11,315 nt of DNA from Syntrophorhabdaceae bacterium PtaU1.Bin034. GTDB lineage: Bacteria; Desulfobacterota_G; Syntrophorhabdia; Syntrophorhabdales; WCHB1-27. Positions within the stretch are counted from its first letter, which is position 1. Every line of letters starts with the position of its first letter. Shown piece by piece: positions 6,683 through 11,315 of this stretch. The stretch is from positions 1 through 11,315 of the forward strand of contig MVRP01000133.1 of the NCBI GenBank assembly GCA_002067405.1, written 5' to 3'. The notes beneath the pieces are model-generated. The model was not told where the DNA came from, did no database searches, and was given only the letters and a program-made list of their open reading frames with translations. Position numbers and translations under genes: made by a program.

Positions 6683-7294
6683 ATGTTCGTCACGGACGGG
6701 GGATCGAATTACGACAGCGTCTGCAGGGATTTGCTCGCCGTAATGCACAAGACCGGCGCTATCGCGAATGCCGTTATCCTCGGCGGGACGGTTGAAGGAA
6801 ATACTGCACATATTCCCCTTTTCGGTCAGGACTGCCATATAAGAGACGGCGAGGTGCAGGCGAACGGCCGTCGTCTCGATGCCATCGGATCGATCCTCGT
6901 CGCGCGGTACCTGCTTGTCGGGGGGAGGGCAGCGTGGGACAATGTCTGGATACCTTTCAGGGACCTGAAGGATGGAGCCAACTTCGCCACTCACCTCAAG
7001 GCCCATATCGAGGACAAGCTGGCCCGGGTGTTTTCGGGGAGAGCCGCCGACCTGAAGGCCCGGCTCGAAGCACTTGGCGGCCGGTTACCCAGCGGAGAAT
7101 TCGCGGCGGATGTCGCGCTTGTAGTCTATCCTTTCCCCAGGGTGCCCGTGCTCTGTCTTTTTTACGACAGGGACGAGGAGTTTGCAGCATCCTTCCAGTT
7201 TCTTTTCGACAGCTCGGCGCCTTCTTACCTGGACCTGGAATCCCTTGCGGCCGTGCTGCAATACATCTATCTGAAAGTAGTTGAGGGAGCATGA
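6683..7294 (+). CDS. DUF3786 domain protein
   Basis: The 203-residue product matches the DUF3786 pattern as I remember it: an N-terminal NYDSVCRDLL helix, FGQDCHI, a central ILVARYLLVGG helix and WIPFRDLKDGANFATHL. It ends with DVALVVYPFPRVPVLCLFYDRDEEF and the typical FLFDSSAPSYLDLESLAAVLQYI. This family is found in anaerobic bacteria and archaea and its function is not established to my knowledge. No signal peptide or membrane segment is visible. The ATG at 6683 lacks a Shine-Dalgarno and follows a candidate promoter directly. The stop overlaps the next start in ATGA (7291-7294), so this protein and the REC-LpxC fusion are made from one message and may act in the same process. Confidence 0.82.
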   Translation: MFVTDGGSNYDSVCRDLLAVMHKTGAIANAVILGGTVEGNTAHIPLFGQDCHIRDGEVQANGRRLDAIGSILVARYLLVGGRAAWDNVWIPFRDLKDGANFATHLKAHIEDKLARVFSGRAADLKARLEALGGRLPSGEFAADVALVVYPFPRVPVLCLFYDRDEEFAASFQFLFDSSAPSYLDLESLAAVLQYIYLKVVEGA

Positions 7295-8547
7295 CGAAAG
7301 TTCTTATCATCGATGACGAAAAGTCCATCCTGGAAAGCCTTTCCTCGGTTTTGCAGGATGAGGGGTTCACTGTCAGCACCGCAAAAGACGGCAAGGAAGG
7401 GCTTAATATCTTTGAAAAAGAAAAGCCCAAGGTCGTGCTGCTCGATGTCTGGATGCCGGAGATGGACGGCCTCGAAGTGCTGAGACAGGTGAGGGAAAGG
7501 GGCCCTGACGCGGTAGTCATCGTTATTTCAGGACACGGAACCATTTCCACCGCAGTGGAAGCGGTAAAGATGGGGGCGACCGACTTTCTCGAAAAGCCCC
7601 TTTCCATAGACAAGGTGCTCGAGGTAATTTCGAGGGGGCTTGCGGGCAGGACCAATGGAAAAGAGAAGACAGGGGACGACGTGCGGTTCGAGATCGCAAA
7701 AGGTCCGCAGACGTGCCGTCAGAAGACCATAGGGAAGAGCATCGTCGTGTACGGGATGGGCCTTTTTTCAGGCATAAAGACGGGCATGATCCTCCTGCCC
7801 ATGCCGGCCGGTACAGGCATCATCTTCGAGCAGGTCCCGGAAGGCGAGCGAATACCTGCTTTTATCGACTACGCGTATTCATCCGGAAATGCGTCGTCCA
7901 TAAAGGGAAAGAACTGCACCATCAGGACGATCGAGCATCTCCTCGCTACCTGCCACATGTACGGGATCACCAATCTCCTGGTGAAGATAAGCGACGAAGT
8001 CCCCATTTTCGACGGCTCGGCGCAGGAGATCTGCGCGAAGATCGAGGAAGCAGGCATTATTGAGCAGAAGCAGGGCATCGAGCCGCTTGTTATCACGGAG
8101 AAGGTGACCCTTCGCAATCTGCCCGGCGGCAAGTTCCTTTCCATAGAACCGGCCGCGGCATTCGAGATTGACTACACGCTCGACCAGCCGGTGCCCATCG
8201 GCATCCAGAAGTACCTTTTTAAGGGAGGCCGTGACGCCTTTGTCAGGGATATCGCGCCTGCCCGTACCTTCGGCTCGATAAAGGATTTCGAAAAGCTCGA
8301 GAAGGCCGGACTTGCGGCCGGACGCGTAAGCAGCGTGATCAGCAACGTCATCCTTCTCAACAACGACCAGGTCATCAACACGGAACTGAGATTCAAGGAC
8401 GAGTTCGTGAGGCACAAGATCCTTGACCTGATCGGGGACCTCTATCTGATCGCCCGTCCGGTGGTCGGCAAGGTCATCGCCCGTCAGACCGGCCACCTGG
8501 AGAACATTGCCCTCGTGAAAGAGCTCAGGCGCACTTTTTCCTCATAA
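7291..8547 (+). CDS. Response-regulator receiver domain fused to LpxC-type deacetylase
   Basis: Residues 1-118 are a receiver domain with every phosphorylation residue: acidic pair Asp8-Asp9, phosphoacceptor Asp52 (VVLLDVWMPEMDG), Ser80 and Lys102 (LEKP). A charged linker (119-140) leads to an LpxC domain (about 143-416), the zinc enzyme that deacetylates UDP-3-O-acyl-GlcNAc, the first committed step of lipid A synthesis. LpxC motifs present are TIEHLL (Glu215, His216), VPIFDGSA, DYTLD (Thr296), ARTFG, RHKILDLIGD (zinc ligands His375 and Asp379, Lys376, Asp383) and TGH with His402. Two positions deviate: the usual GVGLHSG reads GMGLFSG (Phe159 where E. coli has His19), and the GGS segment is replaced by GRVSSVIS (344-351). 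The frame is continuous across the junction and the start overlaps the DUF3786 stop. No histidine kinase is in the window. Phosphorylation-controlled deacetylase activity is inference; a diverged, non-lipid-A role is the alternative. Confidence 0.9.
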   Translation: MTKVLIIDDEKSILESLSSVLQDEGFTVSTAKDGKEGLNIFEKEKPKVVLLDVWMPEMDGLEVLRQVRERGPDAVVIVISGHGTISTAVEAVKMGATDFLEKPLSIDKVLEVISRGLAGRTNGKEKTGDDVRFEIAKGPQTCRQKTIGKSIVVYGMGLFSGIKTGMILLPMPAGTGIIFEQVPEGERIPAFIDYAYSSGNASSIKGKNCTIRTIEHLLATCHMYGITNLLVKISDEVPIFDGSAQEICAKIEEAGIIEQKQGIEPLVITEKVTLRNLPGGKFLSIEPAAAFEIDYTLDQPVPIGIQKYLFKGGRDAFVRDIAPARTFGSIKDFEKLEKAGLAAGRVSSVISNVILLNNDQVINTELRFKDEFVRHKILDLIGDLYLIARPVVGKVIARQTGHLENIALVKELRRTFSS

Positions 8548-8551
8548 AAAT

Positions 8552-8569
8552 AGCGTAGTTATATACGCT
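8552..8569. other. Small hairpin after REC-LpxC
   Basis: AGCGTA (8552-8557) and TACGCT (8564-8569) form a perfect 6-bp inverted repeat with a 6-nt loop, starting 5 bp after the REC-LpxC stop codon. Only the minus strand has a T run after the stem (complement of 8546-8550), so it would stop antisense transcription better than the sense transcript. Confidence 0.4.
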
Positions 8570-8582
8570 GAGCCCCCCTTCG

Positions 8583-8645
8583 GTCTTGAGAGACAAGACT
8601 GCCATCTTGCAGGACAAGACATACGTCTCGCCCCGCAAGACTTAC
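8583..8645. repeat. Three tandem 21-bp repeats with internal dyads
   Basis: Units are 8583-8603, 8604-8624 and 8625-8645. CAAGAC occurs at 8594, 8615 and 8636, exactly 21 bp apart, and the partner half-sites GTCTTG, ATCTTG and GTCTCG start at 8583, 8604 and 8625. Each unit thus has the form GTCTTG-N5-CAAGAC, perfect in unit 1 and with one arm mismatch in units 2 and 3. Twenty-one base pairs is about two DNA turns, so the three dyads would face the same side. They lie 116 bp upstream of the DUF305 gene and 36 bp downstream of REC-LpxC. An operator array is the favoured reading; RNA hairpins or a relic of heptapeptide-coding DNA are alternatives. Confidence 0.8.
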
Positions 8646-8760
8646 CCCGAAACCCCTTCCTGCAGTCGCCCTCTTTTCAAGAAGCGGCCTCCCGGCGCTC
8701 CTGGCACGGATATTGTAAGAATCTTGTTCCTCGCTCAAAAAGCTGCCAAAAGGAGGCATT

Positions 8761-9444
8761 ATGAAACGCGCTCTTATTGCAACAGGACTGAGCATCGGTC
8801 TCCTTCTCGCGACCATCACGCCCTCCCTCTTCTCGAAGGGAACCGAAGATAGCGAAATGATGGTTTTGCCGGCCCTTTATCAAAAGGATGAGGCGCCGTT
8901 GATGAGCACGCTTGAAAAGATGCAGAAAGACATGGGACTGATCACGATGAAGGGAAGCGCAGGCAGTTACTACGTTGCTGCCATGATACCCTATTGCAGG
9001 GCAGGGGTGGAACTGTCACGAACCGTAAAGTCTTTCAACCCCGATAGAGAGATAGAGCGACTGGCCGGAGAAATGTCGCTGGTGGACGAATCTTACCTGA
9101 GGGACCTGCAAAGGTGGCACAGCCAGGGCGATCCCGGCACTTTGCCGCTCAACCGCAGTTCCGCTCAGTCTTTCCTGCGTTTGATGAAGGAAATAAGGGA
9201 TTCGGTTCGTGAAGAGACAGGGCCCGGTTTTTCGGCCCAAGCCCTGGACCCCCAGCAGTCCTTCGTAACGATCATGATCGCCCACAAACAGGGCGCCGTG
9301 GATATGGCAAAGGTGGTCCTGATCTTTGAGAACGATCCGGAACTGCGGAGGATTGCGCAGAGCATTATCAGCGAGCAGCAGAGAAAGCTCAAGTCGTTGC
9401 AGTCGTGGATGAAGAGCCGAACCGCCCTCGCCATTTACCGGTAG
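8761..9444 (+). CDS. Secreted tandem DUF305 protein
   Basis: The 227-residue product starts with a signal peptide (MKRALIATGLSIGLLLATI, likely cleavage near residue 25), so it should be periplasmic or secreted. The mature part contains two DUF305-like helical units, a family that includes periplasmic proteins linked to copper. Unit 2 (166-216) keeps most of the signature: MIAHKQGAVDMAK, NDPELRRIAQSIISEQ and a closing SW. Unit 1 (69-119) has the same spacing (44 residues from the signature Met to the closing Trp), but reads MIPYCRAGVEL where the family has MIPHHQGAIDMA, so both signature histidines are gone. AAAAGGAGG (8748-8756) precedes the ATG by 4 nt. It stands alone behind the 21-bp repeat array. 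A role in copper or redox stress with copA is possible but inferred. Confidence 0.82.
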   Translation: MKRALIATGLSIGLLLATITPSLFSKGTEDSEMMVLPALYQKDEAPLMSTLEKMQKDMGLITMKGSAGSYYVAAMIPYCRAGVELSRTVKSFNPDREIERLAGEMSLVDESYLRDLQRWHSQGDPGTLPLNRSSAQSFLRLMKEIRDSVREETGPGFSAQALDPQQSFVTIMIAHKQGAVDMAKVVLIFENDPELRRIAQSIISEQQRKLKSLQSWMKSRTALAIYR

Positions 9445-9451
9445 AACCCTG

Positions 9452-9487
9452 CGTAAGGGCCTTGTGGGCCCCCCTTAAAAGCTTACG
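9452..9487 (+). terminator. Possible terminator hairpin after the DUF305 gene
   Basis: CGTAAG (9452-9457) pairs with CTTACG (9482-9487), and inside it TAAGGG can pair with CCCTTA around GGCC/GGCC with a bulge. There is no T run after the stem, so it is at best a weak terminator. The structure is seen; the function is uncertain. Confidence 0.35.
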
Positions 9488-9529
9488 ACTGACTCATTCC
9501 GCTCCCCCAAAAACGGTCGACCCCGCACC

Positions 9530-9558
9530 TTGCGCGAATGGCCTCTCCCCGTTATATT
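9530..9558 (+). promoter_or_regulatory. Promoter of the hsp20 operon
   Basis: TTGCGC (9530-9535) and TATATT (9553-9558; 5 of 6) are 17 bp apart. The same stretch also resembles a sigma-32 heat-shock promoter: CTTG at 9529-9532 and CCCCGTTA at 9547-9554. Either way the start site falls near 9565, inside the CIRCE-like dyad. Confidence 0.55.
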
Positions 9559-9562
9559 CTAT

Positions 9563-9589
9563 TTAGCAATATACATGGACCATTGCTAA
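9563..9589 (+). promoter_or_regulatory. CIRCE-like inverted repeat (HrcA-type operator)
   Basis: TTAGCAAT (9563-9570) and ATTGCTAA (9582-9589) are a perfect 8-bp inverted repeat. Written as TTAGCAATA-N9-CATTGCTAA, it has the geometry of the CIRCE element (TTAGCACTC-N9-GAGTGCTAA): the outer TTAGCA and TGCTAA are 15 bp apart exactly as in CIRCE, while the inner three bases of each arm differ. It overlaps the predicted transcription start of three Hsp20 genes, the classical site for HrcA repression of chaperone genes. Confidence 0.6.
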
Positions 9590-9624
9590 CGAGGGTCCAG
9601 ACAACGTGTAACGAGGAGGTAATT

Positions 9625-10065
9625 ATGTTGTGGACGGAGTTAGGCAGATTTGGCAGAGGCATTGATCCATGGTACGACCTCGACTGGTTGGCGAGACCTG
9701 CGAACAGATTCTCGACCGCCACCTCGATGAGGGCAAGTGAATTCCCGTTGGTAAACATTTGGGCGAATGCGGATGAAGCGGTGATTACTACCGAGATACC
9801 GGGAATTGACGCCAAATCGGTTGAGATATCGGTCGCGGGCAAGACGGTTACCCTGAGAGGTTCGAGGGAGGCCGACCCGGAAGGCGACGGGAGAGTGTAC
9901 CATCGTCGCGAAAGGTGGCAGGGACAGTTCAGCAAGACCATCGAGTTGCCGTTCAACATCGAAGCCGACGCAGTACAAGCCGTGTTCCGTAAAGGGGTGC
10001 TGCAGGTCACCCTGCCGAAGGCCCAGGCGGACAAACCAAGGACGATAAAAGTCAAATCAGAGTAA
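9625..10065 (+). CDS. hsp20: Small heat-shock protein Hsp20, first copy
   Basis: This 146-residue ATP-independent chaperone holds unfolding proteins in a soluble state. A short N-terminal arm (MLWTELGRFGRGIDPWYDLDWL) precedes an alpha-crystallin domain from about residue 45 (PLVNIWANADEAVITTEIPGI) to the signature FRKGVLQVTLP. The C-terminal RTIKVKSE supplies the IXV anchor for oligomer assembly. The ATG at 9625 is chosen because GAGGAGG (9613-9619) lies 5 nt upstream; the longer open frame from 9538 would run through the promoter and operator. It is the first of three hsp20 genes, 15 bp before the second. Confidence 0.93.
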   Translation: MLWTELGRFGRGIDPWYDLDWLARPANRFSTATSMRASEFPLVNIWANADEAVITTEIPGIDAKSVEISVAGKTVTLRGSREADPEGDGRVYHRRERWQGQFSKTIELPFNIEADAVQAVFRKGVLQVTLPKAQADKPRTIKVKSE

Positions 10066-10080
10066 CAGGGGAGGTTGATC

Positions 10081-10488
10081 ATGGCCGATATGGTAAAAGA
10101 GGTACAGAAAAAAGAGGCAGAGGCGCCCGAGCGGGTGGAACGGACATGGGCAAGGAGGATGTACAGCCCGCAGGTTGACATAGTAGAGCGCAAAGAGGAC
10201 ATAGTGGTAACGGCCGATATGCCGGGGGTCGACGAGAAATCGGTAGATATCAACCTTGAGAAGAACGTGCTGACTATTTACGGGAGGGTTGATGACGAAA
10301 GGTTCGAGAAGTATCAACCGCTCCATACCGAATACGGCGTCGGTGATTACCAGAGGGTATTCACCCTCTCGGACGAGATAGACAGGGACAAGATCCGGGC
10401 CGCGGTAAAAAACGGCGTGCTGAAGGTTGTTTTGCCGAAAGCGGAAGCGGCAAAGAGCCGAAAGATCGCGGTAAAGGCAGAGGCCTAA
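10081..10488 (+). CDS. hsp20: Small heat-shock protein Hsp20, second copy
   Basis: The 135-residue protein has a lysine/glutamate-rich N-terminal arm (VKEVQKKEAEAPERVERTW) and an alpha-crystallin domain from about residue 29 (YSPQVDIVERKEDIVVTADMPG). The signature is VKNGVLKVVLP and the C-terminal anchor is IAV in SRKIAVKAEA. It is clearly diverged from its neighbours: it lacks their aromatic N-terminal arm and has an insert with EYGVGDYQRVFTL in the dimerisation region. The ATG at 10081 follows GGGGAGG (10068-10074) by 6 nt; the TTG two codons upstream overlaps the spacer and is less likely. Mixed oligomers with the other two copies are possible, as in class A/B sHsp pairs. Confidence 0.93.
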   Translation: MADMVKEVQKKEAEAPERVERTWARRMYSPQVDIVERKEDIVVTADMPGVDEKSVDINLEKNVLTIYGRVDDERFEKYQPLHTEYGVGDYQRVFTLSDEIDRDKIRAAVKNGVLKVVLPKAEAAKSRKIAVKAEA

Positions 10489-10529
10489 CCCCTGAGGGCC
10501 CGCGGGTAAATTCAGAAGGAGGTGCTCAT

Positions 10530-11030
10530 ATGCCACGAAAAGACGTAGTAACGACCCAGAAAGGTGCGGGAAAGGCGCCTGTCGAAAGAGGTGAGTGGAG
10601 CCATCCCTTTTTTGCCTTTCGACAGGAGATGGACCGGCTGATGGAGGATTTTTTTGACGGGTTCCGGACGTTGCCTTTCGGGAGAAGGTCGGATACGTTC
10701 ATGCCCCATGTCGATGTCGTCGATACGGAAAAAGAGATCAAAGTTTCAGCAGAATTGCCGGGCATGGACGAAGGGGACATCGATGTATCCCTGACCGGCG
10801 AAGCGCTCGTTATCAAGGGGGAGAAGAAGGAAGAAAAAGAGGAGAAGGGGAAAGACTACTACCGCTCTGAACGGTCTTACGGCTCCTTCAGCCGCACCAT
10901 CCCTTTGCCGGTAGAGGTGGATACGAACAAAGCCACCGCCACGTTCAAGAAAGGGGTGCTTACGGTGAGCCTGCCCAAGACCAGGCAGGCCATCGAAGAG
11001 GCCAAAAAGATCACTGTTAAAACGGAATAG
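10530..11030 (+). CDS. hsp20: Small heat-shock protein Hsp20, third copy
   Basis: The 166-residue protein is a typical class-A-like bacterial sHsp. The N-terminal arm has the amphipathic FFAFRQEMDRLMEDFFDGF helix. The alpha-crystallin domain runs from about residue 57 (MPHVDVVDTEKEIKVSAELPGM) through a lysine/glutamate-rich loop (GEKKEEKEEKGKDYYRSER) to FKKGVLTVSLP. ITV near the end is the C-terminal anchor. AAGGAGG (10516-10522) lies 7 nt before the ATG. It follows the second copy by 41 bp with no clear terminator or promoter between, and a strong hairpin follows it, so it is probably the last gene of the operon. Confidence 0.95.
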   Translation: MPRKDVVTTQKGAGKAPVERGEWSHPFFAFRQEMDRLMEDFFDGFRTLPFGRRSDTFMPHVDVVDTEKEIKVSAELPGMDEGDIDVSLTGEALVIKGEKKEEKEEKGKDYYRSERSYGSFSRTIPLPVEVDTNKATATFKKGVLTVSLPKTRQAIEEAKKITVKTE

Positions 11031-11034
11031 ATCA

Positions 11035-11054
11035 GGGTGGGCGAAAGCCCACCC
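11035..11054 (+). terminator. GAAA-loop terminator hairpin after the hsp20 operon
   Basis: GGGTGGGC (11035-11042) pairs perfectly with GCCCACCC (11047-11054) around a GAAA tetraloop, 5 bp after the third hsp20 stop. The following sequence (CATCCTT) has only a poor T tract. Two more inverted repeats lie downstream: TTCCGG-C-CCGGAA (11060-11072) and CGGCG-CCTT-CGCCG (11111-11124). Together they probably insulate lepA from the operon. Confidence 0.65.
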
Positions 11055-11187
11055 CATCCTTCCGGCCCGGAAATCTCCCGGAACCGCCCTTGTCCTGCCT
11101 CCCCGCCCTCCGGCGCCTTCGCCGAAAGCAAGCTGCGAGAGCGGCAAGCATCTTTATTTCAGCCTCGTAATGGAGTATTATATGTGA

Positions 11188-11315
<128 letters not shown>

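Noticed and set aside
8583..8645. CRISPR array
   Set aside because: The repeats are contiguous 21-bp units without unique spacers, only three in number, and no cas genes are near.
8586..8852. 88-codon open frame starting in the 21-bp repeats
   Set aside because: It has a TTG start, no ribosome binding site, no recognisable domain, and overlaps the DUF305 signal peptide in another frame.
9538..9624. N-terminal extension of the first Hsp20
   Set aside because: It would run through the promoter and CIRCE-like dyad, and the ATG at 9625 has an ideal ribosome binding site.

Overview
The window looks like the chromosome of an anaerobic, Gram-negative bacterium, probably a Desulfobacterota/Deltaproteobacteria lineage (a Syntrophorhabdus-like syntroph would fit). 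The clues are moderately GC-rich DNA with Shine-Dalgarno sequences, an LpxC-type lipid A deacetylase domain, a YqeC protein tied to selenium-dependent molybdenum hydroxylases, a DUF3786 protein of the kind found in anaerobes, FolE2 instead of FolE, and a start of lepA. This assignment is inference; no rRNA or other strict taxonomic marker is present.

Left edge (1-1012): a tRNA-Leu(UAA) gene on the minus strand with a near-consensus promoter and an intrinsic terminator. Behind it, on the plus strand, lies a TumE/TumA-type toxin-antitoxin module whose toxin reading frame is broken while the antitoxin is intact. A 31-bp copy of the D-arm-to-anticodon part of the tRNA (30/31 identical) closes this segment at 981-1011, two bases from the end of yqeC. 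It resembles a recombination scar.

Minus-strand operon (1013-3586): queD, folE2, a lipoprotein gene, a DUF2007-like gene and yqeC, each overlapping the next by 4 to 23 bp. FolE2 and QueD perform the first steps from GTP toward queuosine (and perhaps folate). The operon starts at a TTGACA/17/TAGATT promoter whose predicted start site coincides with the queD ATG, so the mRNA may be leaderless.

Plus-strand metal and envelope region (3678-9444): copA (Cu+ exporting P-type ATPase with two CVMC metal-binding domains), a short ferritin-like protein related to encapsulated ferritins, a DUF3786 protein, and a translationally coupled gene encoding a response-regulator receiver domain fused to an LpxC domain. 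After it come three 21-bp tandem repeats, each holding a GTCTTG-N5-CAAGAC dyad, and then a secreted protein made of two DUF305 units.

Heat-shock operon (9530-11054): three consecutive, diverged small heat-shock (Hsp20) genes behind a promoter with a CIRCE-like dyad at the predicted transcription start, ending in a GAAA-loop hairpin. lepA (EF-4) begins at 11224 and runs off the window.

The most unusual items are the REC-LpxC fusion (REC phosphorylation residues and LpxC zinc ligands all present, but the His19 position and the GGS segment altered), the 21-bp phased dyad array, the CIRCE-like element interlocked with a second inverted repeat, and the broken toxin next to a tRNA fragment.
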